This document shows positions 40,455-50,821 of a stretch of DNA of 64,000 nt, piece after piece. Position numbers and translations under genes: made by a program. How positions within the stretch are numbered: the first letter of the stretch is position 1; every line of letters starts with the position of its first letter. The notes under the pieces were generated by a model. The model made no database searches. It saw only the letters and a program-made list of their open reading frames with translations, and was not told the origin of the DNA. Source of the DNA: Moesziomyces globuligerus (Eukaryota; Basidiomycota; Ustilaginomycetes; Ustilaginales; Ustilaginaceae); NCBI GenBank assembly GCA_030849465.1, contig JARVLF010000007.1, positions 372,001 through 436,000 on the forward strand. The letters are read 5' to 3'.

Positions 40455-41948
40455 ATGCCGCTCAACTACTCCAAGTGGGACAACCTGGAGCTGTCGGACG
40501 ATTCGGATGTGGAGGTGCATCCGAACATCGACAAGAAGTCGTTCATCCGATGGAAGCAGCGCGACATCCACGAGAAGCGCGACCAGCGCCGCTCGGACAA
40601 GGAGGCGCTGCGTGCCGAGATCGCCACCAACGCCGCGCTCGCTCCGCGGCTCGACGAGCTGCTCGCGCAGACGACGTCCGAAGGCTCGGCGTTCTACGCC
40701 CGCGAGGTCGCTCGTCTCTCGGCAGGTCGTCAGGAGCGAGGCAATCGAGATGGGCCCGACGGACCGACGATCGACGACATGATCCTCAGCCTGCTGCTTC
40801 AGATCCAGCAGCACGACGACATCAAGGGAAAGCAGGGGGCCGAGCTCGAGGCGGGCCTGGTGAAGGAGCTCGAGGGACATAGAGCCAAGTTGGAGGCGAG
40901 GCAGACGCAGATCGGGTTCGAACTCGAACAGATGGACAAGGAGGATGCGAAGAAGATCACGAGCGATGGCATCAGGGAGGGCTGGAATGCGGGGTATGTG
41001 GCCAAGGCCGAACCGGAACCAACGTCCAAGCCGGCGGTCAAGGGTAAGAAGAAGGCCGAGACGAGCATCGAGACGCTCAACAGCCCCGCGGTCGGCTCGA
41101 CCTCTGCAGCCACCACCGCCTCCACGGCCAAGGACGAGGAGAGCGACGAGGAGGATGACATTCCTGAAGCCGACGATGTGATGCGTCAGTTTGCCGAGCT
41201 GCCGCCGTGCGTTCCTGCTTCGATCCCGCTGTCTGCTTCGGCGTTGCCTGCGAGCTTCGATACGGCCAAGTCGCTCAATATCGGGGCGTTTGAGAGTGCG
41301 CTGCAGTTCCTCTCGAAGCACAAGGTGCTGCTGGCACCGGCGAGCAACACGACCGATTCGCTGCTGCTCGAAGCGTTCAATGCGCAGATGGCGGCGCAGT
41401 CGGCACGCGCGCGTCGCTGCGTCGAAAAGGCGCTCCTCCTGCAGTACTGCACCAAGCTCGGACCGGACGGCGTCAACCTCTTTTTCCGACGCATGGTCGG
41501 CTCCAAGGATGGTCGCGCTTCCGTCGTTTATCTCAACGATGTGCTCGCCACGTACACGCGCATCCGCGACCGATGTCAGACGCTCAGCCAACAGCAGGAG
41601 GCGCAGGGCGGCGAGGAGCAGATCCAACTCGTCGCCGAAGACGAAAACACGGTGATCGGATTCGAGATCCCCGACGGTCCTCCGCCCGACGTGGTCGAAC
41701 TCGAAGGCGAGGCCAAGGAGAAGCTCGACCCGCAAGACGTCAAGGCTTGGCTCCAAAAGCGCTGGGATATCTTCCAGAGCTTCCCCCAGGACTTTAGACG
41801 CGCGCTCGAGACAAAGGAGCTCGCCAAAGTCAACCTCGTCCTCGGCAAGATGGACGTCGAACAGGCAGAGCACATCGTCGCCCAGCTCGATCAGGCTGGC
41901 ATCCTCAACTTTAGCAGCTCGGAAGTTAGGGACGAGACGGGCAAGTAG
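40455..41948 (+). CDS. CDC37: Hsp90 co-chaperone Cdc37
   Basis: Cdc37 loads protein kinases onto Hsp90 in the cytosol. The N-terminal kinase-binding domain opens MPLNYSKWDNLELSDDSD. Ser14, followed by acidic residues, is the conserved CK2 phosphorylation site needed for activity, and it is followed by the family motif HPNIDKKSFIRWKQ and a long coiled coil. The middle Hsp90-binding domain (about 250-400) carries FNAQMAAQSARARRCVEKAL. A C-terminal helical part ends at residue 497. Length is close to yeast Cdc37 (506 aa). No introns. Tail-to-tail with COG7 at 203 bp. Confidence 0.96.
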   Translation: MPLNYSKWDNLELSDDSDVEVHPNIDKKSFIRWKQRDIHEKRDQRRSDKEALRAEIATNAALAPRLDELLAQTTSEGSAFYAREVARLSAGRQERGNRDGPDGPTIDDMILSLLLQIQQHDDIKGKQGAELEAGLVKELEGHRAKLEARQTQIGFELEQMDKEDAKKITSDGIREGWNAGYVAKAEPEPTSKPAVKGKKKAETSIETLNSPAVGSTSAATTASTAKDEESDEEDDIPEADDVMRQFAELPPCVPASIPLSASALPASFDTAKSLNIGAFESALQFLSKHKVLLAPASNTTDSLLLEAFNAQMAAQSARARRCVEKALLLQYCTKLGPDGVNLFFRRMVGSKDGRASVVYLNDVLATYTRIRDRCQTLSQQQEAQGGEEQIQLVAEDENTVIGFEIPDGPPPDVVELEGEAKEKLDPQDVKAWLQKRWDIFQSFPQDFRRALETKELAKVNLVLGKMDVEQAEHIVAQLDQAGILNFSSSEVRDETGK

Positions 41949-42151
41949 AAATGCCAGTCCCCCCGAACGCATCCGCGCGCACCCTCGCCCGATCTCGTGG
42001 TTCCCCCAAGTTGACACTGCAGACGACAATCTCCACCCCCGCGCACTCGGGCGCCGTGAATGCTCGATGATGGCCCTGACGAATTGCGATGAATGTGCAG
42101 CTGCGAGAGTGAGGGTGAGAAAAAGGAAAAAGAGAGCGGTGGGAATGGGAA

Positions 42152-44917
42152 TCACATCCATCCGCGCAGCCTGGCGATGGTGCTAAAGGCGTCCGAGGCG
42201 ACAAACTCGCGCGTGTCGTCGGCGTCGTGGGTGTTTGGATCAAAGTCCTTGGCAGCGGTGCCGACGACGTGTTGGCCGACGAGCCTGGCGGCGGCGTCGG
42301 CGTCGAGTTGGGCGGCGCGCCTCCAGAAGCGCAGCGTCGCCTCGCTCTCGGCGTCGAGCACCGAGGCGATGTTGGCGAGGTAGTCGAGGTCGGCCGCGAG
42401 CTGCGCCGCGCCGATCTCGGAGAGCCTCGGCAGCGAGCGCAAGGTCGACGAGACAAAGCGCGACAGAAACTGCGTGAGCAGCGAGCGCAGGTAGCGCGAC
42501 AGCACGCCCGCTTCCGCCTCGTCGTGCCCTGCCGCCGGCGCTGTCGGCATCGCCGTGGTCGAAAACGCCTGCCGGTGCAAGCTCGATCGATCCAACCCAG
42601 TGTCTGCGCCGCCGATCGAGGCATGCCGTGCATGAACGGCGGAAGCGCCAACTCGGTCCGGAGCTGCACCGACGCCGCTGTTGGGGTCGTTGTCGAGACC
42701 GAAGAGGAGCGCGTCGTCGGCGTAGGCCTCAAAGAGGCGCGGGAGGTTGAGCATCGCCTCGCCGATGCGCGCCATGGCCTCGGTGGGGCTGAGGCTAAAC
42801 GTGGGCATGGCGAGATCGTACTCGTTGCTCATCGACGGATGCCGACTCGAGCCCCAGATGCTCAGCGCCGCGTACAGCTCGAGCTCGGGCAGGAACTGCG
42901 AGAGCACGAGCTCGTGCAGGAACGTCTGCACCGCCGTCGCGATGGCCGCGATCGAGGCGCGCGCGGCCGGCAGCAGCTGCAACTCGGCCGACGCCGATGC
43001 CGACGCATCCCACGACGTCGCCGAGATCAGCCGCCTCGCCTTGGCAATCTGCTCGTGCAGGCTCGCCGTGTTGAGCGACGAGGTGGCCAGCGCCGAGACG
43101 GCGCTGGAGAAATCGGCCGCGCTGGACGACGCCTCGGGATCGACAGGCCGGACGAGCGGTTTGAGCTCCGAGATCTGGTACGCGATCGTCTCCTCCAAGC
43201 CCCGCACCGCGGCGAGCGAGTCCCGGCACGCGGCGAGCTTCTCGGTCGCCTTGCGGAACTCGTCCCAGTCGCTCGAGGTGAGCACGTCTCCGCGCTCGTC
43301 GTACGCGAGCGAAGCGGGGCCGGCGCGCTCGGCGAGGTGGAAGCTGCGGATGCGTGCCTGCACCTCGCGGAGCACGCGCTGCAGTTCTGCCGCCAGCTCG
43401 CGCCTCGCGCGGCTCATGGCACCCTCGAGCAGCGCATCGAGCGACGGAAGCAGCGAGGGCGTAGCAAAACCCTTTGTGAGCGCGGTGGAGCGACGCAGTG
43501 CCGCTTTGACCACCTGCATCGCCTGGGCCGAAGCCGTCGCAACGAATGCGCTCGAGGACGACGATGCGGACTGCAGCGCTGCGAGTCGCGACTGCATCGC
43601 CTCGGCCTCGAACGTCGCCAGTCGAACCTGGTACGGCACAAAGGGCTCGAGCAGCAGCCTGAGCCAGGTGCGATCTGTGGTCGACGAGACGAGCAGGCTG
43701 CTGTCGATGGGTGGAGACGAGGTCTGCGCTTCGTCGTCCGACTTGTCCTGCTCGCTGCTGGTTTCGGGCAAGATGGCGTGCACGGCTCGAATGGCCTCTT
43801 CGGTTGCCCTGTATGCTTCGGTGAGCGGAGCGAGGAACGACTCGAGATCGGCTGCGTGCGTCGCGTGCTGGATGCAGGCATGGACGGGAGGATCCAACTT
43901 GGCGATGATGTCGGCGGTGAGGAGCTGGACGGCCGTGTTGGGATCGGTGAAGAGCCGGGACGAGGCGACGCGCTCTTCGCCAAGCAGCGCCAGCAAGTCG
44001 CCATAGAGCGAAGCAAGTTGCGCCGGAAGCGACTTGTCGCTCGATTCGGAAGCCGTCTGTGCCCAGCGAGCGAGGAGGGCCTGCGAGCGAGTGTCGGTGT
44101 AGAGCTGGAAGAAGACGGAAGCGCCGTTGCGAGTCAGCGCGAGGAGGTTGGCCGTGCGATGGACGGTATCTGAGTCTCGAGCCGTGATGGCCCCGATGAG
44201 CACCGAGCCGAGGTGCTCGTGTATCCTCTGTGTGAGGGATTCGAGCAGCGCGCCCCGTTCCTGGTTCGACTTTGCCGAGCCGCTGAAGAGGCGGAGCGAT
44301 TCGGCGGCCTTGACGAGGCGGCCGACGGCCTCTTGCCACCTTGACTCGCTGAGGAGCATAGAGATCTGGCTCTCGAGCGTCGACCAAGCCTGTGCCTCCC
44401 TGAGCACATGGCGTGCTTCGATGAGATCGGACTTGGCCTGGGAGAGGGCGGCTATGCGGGCGAGCGCGGCATCGATGGGCGCATCCTTAGCTGCGGAGCT
44501 GGCCTGGAGTGCCTCGACGCGAGTTTGGAGCGTGTGCGCGGTCTCGGACATGAGCGTGAGTTCGATGCCGATCTTGGGTACGGTGGAGATGAGCGAGCTG
44601 ATGATCTGCTCGACCTCGATGCGCGACGTGTCTCGGACCGAGGCGAGCGAGAGCGAGAGCTGGCGCAAGGCGAACGAGGTGCTGTCGAGCTTGGTGCTGG
44701 GAGCGCGGGCTGAGTCATCGTGTGCGTCTGTCGATGATGCTTCGGATGTTTGCGATGTGACGTGGTGGATGTGTCCGTCGAGCCAAGCTGCTACGTCCAG
44801 GCTGCCGGAACGACGGGCGTTCCGGAGCGCGCCGACCGGATCGGATGGTGGTGATGACGACGTGGTGAGCGTGGCATCGGATGCGCCGCGCTGATCTGGT
44901 GGGATTGAGAGTGCCAT
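42152..44917 (-). CDS. COG7: Conserved oligomeric Golgi complex subunit 7
   Basis: COG7 is a lobe B subunit of the tether for retrograde vesicles at the Golgi; defects disturb glycosylation. The protein (921 aa) starts with a short lead containing LDVAAWLDGHI (compare FDVKAWIN in animal COG7). A long helical region follows with LRQLSLSLASVRDTSR and REAQAWSTLESQISMLL, where the Trp-Ser-Thr-Leu block is characteristic. Helical, Ala/Ser-rich sequence continues to the end with few insertions. COG subunits diverge strongly, so the name rests on the N-terminal blocks and overall length (animal COG7 is about 770 aa). No introns. Head-to-head with RRP43. Confidence 0.82.
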   Translation of the reverse strand: MALSIPPDQRGASDATLTTSSSPPSDPVGALRNARRSGSLDVAAWLDGHIHHVTSQTSEASSTDAHDDSARAPSTKLDSTSFALRQLSLSLASVRDTSRIEVEQIISSLISTVPKIGIELTLMSETAHTLQTRVEALQASSAAKDAPIDAALARIAALSQAKSDLIEARHVLREAQAWSTLESQISMLLSESRWQEAVGRLVKAAESLRLFSGSAKSNQERGALLESLTQRIHEHLGSVLIGAITARDSDTVHRTANLLALTRNGASVFFQLYTDTRSQALLARWAQTASESSDKSLPAQLASLYGDLLALLGEERVASSRLFTDPNTAVQLLTADIIAKLDPPVHACIQHATHAADLESFLAPLTEAYRATEEAIRAVHAILPETSSEQDKSDDEAQTSSPPIDSSLLVSSTTDRTWLRLLLEPFVPYQVRLATFEAEAMQSRLAALQSASSSSSAFVATASAQAMQVVKAALRRSTALTKGFATPSLLPSLDALLEGAMSRARRELAAELQRVLREVQARIRSFHLAERAGPASLAYDERGDVLTSSDWDEFRKATEKLAACRDSLAAVRGLEETIAYQISELKPLVRPVDPEASSSAADFSSAVSALATSSLNTASLHEQIAKARRLISATSWDASASASAELQLLPAARASIAAIATAVQTFLHELVLSQFLPELELYAALSIWGSSRHPSMSNEYDLAMPTFSLSPTEAMARIGEAMLNLPRLFEAYADDALLFGLDNDPNSGVGAAPDRVGASAVHARHASIGGADTGLDRSSLHRQAFSTTAMPTAPAAGHDEAEAGVLSRYLRSLLTQFLSRFVSSTLRSLPRLSEIGAAQLAADLDYLANIASVLDAESEATLRFWRRAAQLDADAAARLVGQHVVGTAAKDFDPNTHDADDTREFVASDAFSTIARLRGWM

Positions 44918-45311
44918 CGCCGCTGCCGATCGTCACATGAGCAGTGATGTGGTGCTGAGTGAGAAGCGTCGGGGACGATCCGAGCTGCAGAGCGAGCCCA
45001 CGGGTGCTACTCTAGAAGACGTCGGACAAGCCGTCGGGCAAGCCGATGGAGAGTTGTCCGCGTTGGCACATGCACCGAGGCTCCTTCGCTTGTCGGCTGT
45101 CGGTCTGTGCTCGCTTGCTCCACTTTCTTCTCACGCCGTTTTTCGGTCCACCATTTTGCATGCAAAGGTGATTTTTCCAAGAACCTCCGGAAAATCATCC
45201 TGTTGGCGAAGATTGCTTCCATCATTGCGTCGGCACTCGCCCGACCCTCATCTCCACCATCGCATCGTCACCTCGGTCTTGCCGCATCACCTGAGCTGTC
45301 CCGATCTCACC
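44918..45311. promoter_or_regulatory. Divergent promoter between COG7 and RRP43
   Basis: 394 bp. The RRP43 frame is open through this region to an ATG at 44937, but that stretch lacks conserved sequence, so I treat it as promoter and leader. Confidence 0.5.
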
Positions 45312-46355
45312 ATGTCGGCCGTCACGCAACGTAGCGCGCCGTCGTCCTCTTCTTCGGCTGTCAACGCCGACATTGATCTGGCCGCTACCACGTTCAAGCG
45401 CCTCCACCCTGTCGCCTACCTTTCGCGCTTCCTCGACTCTTCGGTCCGCGAGGACGGCCGCAGTCTCGCCGCCTTTCGCGACGCTACGCTCTCCACGGGC
45501 TCCATCTCGACCGCAGACGGCTCGTCGTTTGTGCGCATCGGCAACACCTCGTGCATCGCGGCGGTCAAGGCCGAGATCGCCCAGCCCCAACTCGCGCGCT
45601 CGAGCCAGGGCTATCTCATCCCCAACCTCGAGCTTCCCGCCGTCTGCTCGTCCAAATTCAAGCCAGGCGCTCCCGGTCCCGAAGCTCAAGTCTTGACCAG
45701 CAGGCTCCTCGCCATGCTCAACAGCTCCAATCTCCTCGATCGCGACCAGCTCTGTCTCGAAGAGGGCCGCGCCGTCTGGTGCCTCTACCTCGACATCAGC
45801 TTCATCTGCTTCGATGGCAACGCCCTCGACGCCGCAGCACTAGCAGCAGTAGCTGCGCTCAGCAACAGTGAGTACTCTCGAGGACCCCTTGGTCGATTTG
45901 CACCCGTGCAACCCCTGGCTGACCTCTTTCTTTCCTCCTTCCGCCTCACCGCAGCAACTCTACCAAAAGCAACTTACGATCCCGACACCGAGGAGGTCCG
46001 ATGCTCTTCATCCTCCGATGAACGGATCGCCCTGCAGCTCGGAAGCATCCCCTATGCCTCTAGCTTTGCCATCTTTGACAACAGGCATCTCCTCAGCGAT
46101 CCCACCGCCTTTGAAGCCGCCCTCGCCGCTTCCCACATCACCGTCGCCCTCTCGGTGGACCCGCAGTCTTCCAAATCGTCCGACGCCGAACCCATCGTCA
46201 CCTACGTTCATCAGTCAGGCCGTCTTGCCACCAGCTCCTCGGATCCCTCGCATCACGCGACAGACCAGCAGAACCTCCAAACTTGCATCGACCGCGCCCA
46301 CGCCCGAGCACACACCCTCGCAGGCTTGCTTCGTCAAGCTCAGTCTTCGCCATGA
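45312..46355 (+). CDS. RRP43: RNA exosome core subunit Rrp43 (RNase PH fold)
   Basis: A ring subunit of the nine-protein exosome, catalytically inactive in eukaryotes. Exons 45312-45867 and 45955-46355 join across an 87-nt intron (GTGAGT...GCAG) in phase 1 to give 318 aa. The N-terminus has the typical FKRLHPVAYLSRFL and REDGRSL motifs. GSSFVRIGNTSCIAAVKAEI follows as the first RNase PH strand pair. Then comes EEGRAVWCLYLDISFICFDG, with the Rrp43-type sequence replacing active-site residues. The intron is a multiple of three and has no in-frame stop, so a retained form would add 29 residues. I chose the ATG at 45312 because the conserved region starts soon after it. Confidence 0.9.
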   Translation: MSAVTQRSAPSSSSSAVNADIDLAATTFKRLHPVAYLSRFLDSSVREDGRSLAAFRDATLSTGSISTADGSSFVRIGNTSCIAAVKAEIAQPQLARSSQGYLIPNLELPAVCSSKFKPGAPGPEAQVLTSRLLAMLNSSNLLDRDQLCLEEGRAVWCLYLDISFICFDGNALDAAALAAVAALSNSEYSRGPLGRFAPVQPLADLFLSSFRLTAATLPKATYDPDTEEVRCSSSSDERIALQLGSIPYASSFAIFDNRHLLSDPTAFEAALAASHITVALSVDPQSSKSSDAEPIVTYVHQSGRLATSSSDPSHHATDQQNLQTCIDRAHARAHTLAGLLRQAQSSP

Positions 46356-46595
46356 CCGGCGCTCGCTCAAAGCACCCTGGCACATCATTGGCCACCACGA
46401 CGACCGAGTTCTGGTGTGTGAGTAACACGGGCCGGATCAACTTCCCTTTTTTGTATTTGTACATGGCATTATTTCAATCGACAGCATCACTATCCGATCC
46501 TGCAACGTGGGGTTCTGCAATTCCAACGACGCCTCGTGCGTCCAACGGATCGGAGGGTCGAAGAATGAAAAGGATGATGGAGACGGTGATAGGCA

Positions 46596-48931
46596 TCAGT
46601 AGCCCGCAAATGCGCGCGCCCTCTCGCACAGCTGGTGCACTTTCATGCCCGTCTTGCTGCCCTTGAGAAACACCGAGTTGCGCCGCACCGTCGAGATGAT
46701 GCGCTCGCGCGTACGCGGGTCCACCGTCGTCAGCAGCTGCGTCACAATCTGGATCCCGTGCGCGGCCAGGCATACGTCGATCAGAGGCGGCCGACGCGGC
46801 TGCGACGTCTGGCACATGACGTCCACATAGCCGTGCAGAAAATGTCGGTCGCCCGTCTTGAGTCCGCTCATCACCGCCTTTTGGCCTGCATAGCATACAA
46901 GGGTCGAGAACGATTAGTGAAATGTCAACCATCGATCAGCTTCTGCGTGGAACTCTTTGCTTCGTGACAATGCAAACACCTACCGTACTGAGAGAGCGTC
47001 AGCTTGGAGGCCGAGCGAACCACGCCCTGCAGAGCGGCACTGCGCTCGTCTGGCGAGCCATGCTCGATGATGTGCTGCACCACCCACACTCCCCACTGGT
47101 TGGTCGCACACTCTTCCAGCTCTTCCAGCACCTCGTGCATGCATTGTGCCTTTTCGTCGGGCTGCGCAGACTCGAAGATGTTCTGGCAGATGATGCTTCC
47201 CGCCTCCTGCCTCGCCATGCGAGCCCACTGTCCCTTCAGCTGGCGATTGATCGAGGCGAAGATCTCTTCTCGGAGACTCGGACGCTTCCACTCCGACTCG
47301 AGGATTCGCTGCCACACGTGGATCGAGTGACGAGACGTGAGCGTCTGGTCGAGTCGCGACCCCAGCAGCTCCAGCGTCACAGCCTCGCGCACCTCCTCCT
47401 CGCCCTCCAATGCCTTCTGCACGACGTGACATCCAAATTGCGACATGGTCAGCTCCACGAAGGCGCCCTTCAGAGCCATGGCCATCTCTGAGCGTACTTC
47501 GATCGCACCCTGGACGAGAAAGTTGCCGTGACGATCGTGCGACAGCGCAACAATGTTCGGCCGCACTGCTTCCAGAATCTCGGTCCGTCGCTCAGGGCTT
47601 CCGCTCTTCAGTTGCTGCTGCAACAGCAGGCTGGCTTCCTGTCCGCGTCTGTCCAGAATCATGCCCACAAGACGACTGGCCGGCGCATTCTCGAGCTTGG
47701 AGGGGGAACGTGGAGTCGAGCCGGGGGAGCTTGAAGGGGAGCCCTTCGCCAGAGCCTGGGCTCTCAAATGTGCCGGCAGAGCTGCTGTCGACGGAGAAGT
47801 CTCGTATTTGACCGCGCTTTCGCCGAGCGGGCGCTGAGCAGGAGATGCAGGAGTCGCAGGGCTCGCTGTAGAGAAACGGCCTCCTATTCCGGAAGTAACT
47901 GAATCACTGGGCCGGACAGGCGTGCCACCGCTGTTGGCAGCAGCGGTGACCTCTTCTCCGTTGCGGGAAAATTGAGCGCTGCCGCCCGGTGCCCACATCG
48001 AAGCAGCCGTACCGGATCGCGGTTTGGTTTGAATGGGGTTCTCTTCCTTCCTTGGCTCGGGACCGCTGCTGTAAACGTGGATGGGGTTCGCACCTTCGAA
48101 CACACTCTCAAGTCGAGATGTCGAAGTAAGGGGAGTGTGATGGCTGCAGGCGAAATCGCCTCGCCTGTCCGGTGAGTCTGCGCCCACGTTGAGGCGCACC
48201 ACCTCGTTCGCCATGCGTCGCAGCGCCATATTTTCGAGCTTGAGACGCTTCAGCTCCTCCACCACAAAGTCAGGCAGGGGAGCAGGCGGTGCGTGCATCA
48301 GCGCTGGACGAGCCGGACCTTCATCATGAGGCTCGCGATGACCAGCCTGCGGGTGGATGGCAAAGGTGGGAGGCTGAAAAACGTCGGAATAGTCCGAGCT
48401 GAAATCCGATCCAGGATCCGAGGGGAGAACATAGCGATCCTCGCCACAAAGAGCCGAAGACGCAGAGGCATAGCGTTGATGATGATGTCTAGCCCTGGAA
48501 TAATTGGGATGAAATGCGGGCATCTGAGAGAATGGTGCACCATACTGTCCCGGATCTCCCCCATCTCCCTCGGGACCGATGCCAAAGCGTCGCAGCTTGG
48601 GCTCGCTTTCGAGTCGACGGACCGCGGCGTGCATAGAGTCGGGATTTCCGCGCTCGGGGAAGACGCCCACGGACCGGTGAAAGGAGAACGGGTCGTAGCT
48701 GCTCGGAGGCCGAGACGGCTCCACGTTCCAGGCGTCAAGATCCAGAGCGTGGTCTGGCGAGGCATGCGAGTGGGGCGTCCAGAAAGCAGGAGTGTCGGTA
48801 CTGAATGGCTCGCATTGCTGATGCTGATCCAGGGGAGAACGCAGCTCCGACGTCGCTGTGGTAGCGGGTGCCTCGCCTTTGCTTGTCTGAGAGGAGGCAG
48901 CCTCCGACCTCGCTTGGAAATTGAATGCCAT
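46596..48931 (-). CDS. PUF (Pumilio) family RNA-binding protein
   Basis: PUF proteins bind 3' UTRs to control mRNA decay and localisation. Exons 46984-48931 and 46596-46885 join across a 98-nt intron (GTAGGT...GCAG) to give 745 aa. The N-terminal 430 residues are disordered, with a short helix at about 210-235 (ELKRLKLENMALRRMANEVV) that may mediate contacts. The repeats start near residue 435. Recognisable units include LSHDRHGNFLVQGAIE, MSQFGCHVVQKALE, NQWGVWVVQHIIE and LSQYGQKAVM, each with the repeat-helix spacing of about 36 residues. The exon junction lies inside the repeat reading SQYG|QKAVM. Some repeats (RHSIHVWQR, QEAGSIICQNI) depart from the usual base-contact residues, closer to the Jsn1/Puf1-Puf2 branch than to Puf3 (inference). 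Confidence 0.85.
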
Positions 48932-50821
48932 CTTTCGGTACAAACGTCGTCGTGGCAAATGTCAGATGGTAGATGTAAAGAGTGTTGGAGTGGCGATTTA
49001 GAGCAGCTAGATGGATGTCGGCGGCGGACAGAGATGGGAAGCAACTGCTCGGCACGTCTTGGGAACTGTGCTGGATGAAAGACCTAGCAGCCGAGTAGGC
49101 GCGATGCTGATCGAGGGCGATGGGAAGACCAGGAAATAGCTTTCGCAATCTCGAGACGAGCCGAAATGCGCATAGACGCGAGCGAAGAAGGCGAAGACGG
49201 CAAGAAACCTTGCCAGATCGAGGTAGCGGCCGAGGTCCTGCAGGGGAAAGGAAGGAAAGGAGAAAAGCCTCAGAGAAGCACGTCACACAAAAGGAACGGC
49301 ACAGGTGAGGTTGGGGATAGGAAGGTGACGACGCTGACAGGCGACGCTGCGTGACTACACAGAAGCAGCTTTCCTTTTTATGCCTTCTGGGTCGACTCGA
49401 GCCGGCCGCTTCGAGGCCGTGCGGCTGCACACTGACGCTCGTGGCGCAGGGAAGGCTGCTGGAGATTGCTTAGGGTGCACTGTGGCGGCAGCATACATTC
49501 GACGCATCGATGCGCGCGCCGGAGGGCGAAGGGGAACGACTTCCCCTTGTAGCATGCCCACCGACGCTTGGCACCTCCAGCTTGAGTCTAGGTCGGGCGA
49601 TTCGAGTGTGGCCGGGCAGCATCATGGCTGCGGAACGATGCCAAGAAGCAAGTCGTTGGCAGGGCAGACGCCAAATCCCCACCGGCTTGCCATCACGAGA
49701 GTCTCGCTCGCTCCAGAAGACCGCACCGCCTTTTTGCATCTTGCGGCCCTTTCGTGAGACCATCTGCTTCAGCGACGGCTGCGCCGCTTGAGAAGGGGGG
49801 GCGCATCGAGCGCGCGGGCTGAGTCACTGTGCTCAGCATACTGTAGATAGCGGCCTGGGCTCGCTCGACTCGCGCGTCGCGGACGGCAGTGAAAAGCCCA
49901 GCTGTCACAGCCACGCACGCAGCCATGGTGAATTTCCGTGCGCACAGGTCAATTGTGCTGTGCCGCACCTTCGTCGAAGCTTCCCTTCGAGCTGCCAGGA
50001 TGCTCCGTGAAAGAGACGTGGCGAGACGCCTGCTTGCCGGTCGGCCACGACGTGAAAGCGTCAAAAAGGAAGGACGCGGACGGTGGGAAGCTAGCCATGC
50101 GACACGGAGCTCGGCTTGGCTCGAAGACGAGGATGACATCTGGCAGCTCACGGTGTCTAGATCAGGGGCCGACTGTTGAACGCCGGGCAAGTCGGGCGCT
50201 TTGTTCGCGTAGCAACGGCCGGTCCAGACCGCTTCGCCCCCCAGAACGCGGCCCTTGGCTGGAGGCGTGCCGCGCGGCGTCTTTCAACGAGGCGTAGTCG
50301 ATTGCGCATGGTGGCGTAGAAAGTGACAGTAGAAGTGGCAGAATCAAAGGCAGAGGCTTGCGCGGCTCCGGGAAGCTATGTGGCGATTCGTGCCGTCGCC
50401 GCGCGTCCTTCAGTTTCGGCGGGTCTAGCGTGAGGTTGCACTTTGAGAGTCAGAGAATTACTGTAGCCCGTGCGGTGGGCAGATGTGCAAGCGGACGGGA
50501 CGTGTGACTATGCAGAGGGTGGAGGAGGACGTGACCAGCAGGGTCTGCGATTGATTCCGCGCATTCCGAGCCAGCCTTCCCCTAGGACTGGTCGGCTTGG
50601 CTCTTGCACTGACGAGCCGTGCGATTTCTTTGCCGCGAGTACATGCGGTGCCGCGAGGGCAGGCGTTGCGGAGGCAGGCACCCTCACGCATCCATGCACG
50701 AAGAACGACATCTCAATGGATGCAGTTTTGCACATCACATCCGACGCAAGCCTTGCCTGGGGGTCAAAGCGTGAACAAAGGTAACGGCCTAGATGCCTGA
50801 ATTGCGCGCTGTGGATTTCGA
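48932..50821. other. 1.9-kb intergenic region
   Basis: This lies between the PUF gene start and the 3' end of the SH3BGR-type gene (both minus). It should hold the PUF promoter. Frames such as the minus-strand one at 49693-50190 (165 codons, Ser/Arg/Ala-rich) have no recognisable domain. I see no repeat or RNA gene. A small unrecognised gene is possible. Confidence 0.45.

Noticed and set aside
44937..45311. N-terminal extension of RRP43 from an upstream in-frame ATG
   Set aside because: The added 125 residues are not Rrp43-like and would put the start 20 bp from the divergent COG7 start.
49693..50190. 165-codon minus-strand frame
   Set aside because: Begins with a Ser run and is basic throughout, without conserved features; treated as intergenic.
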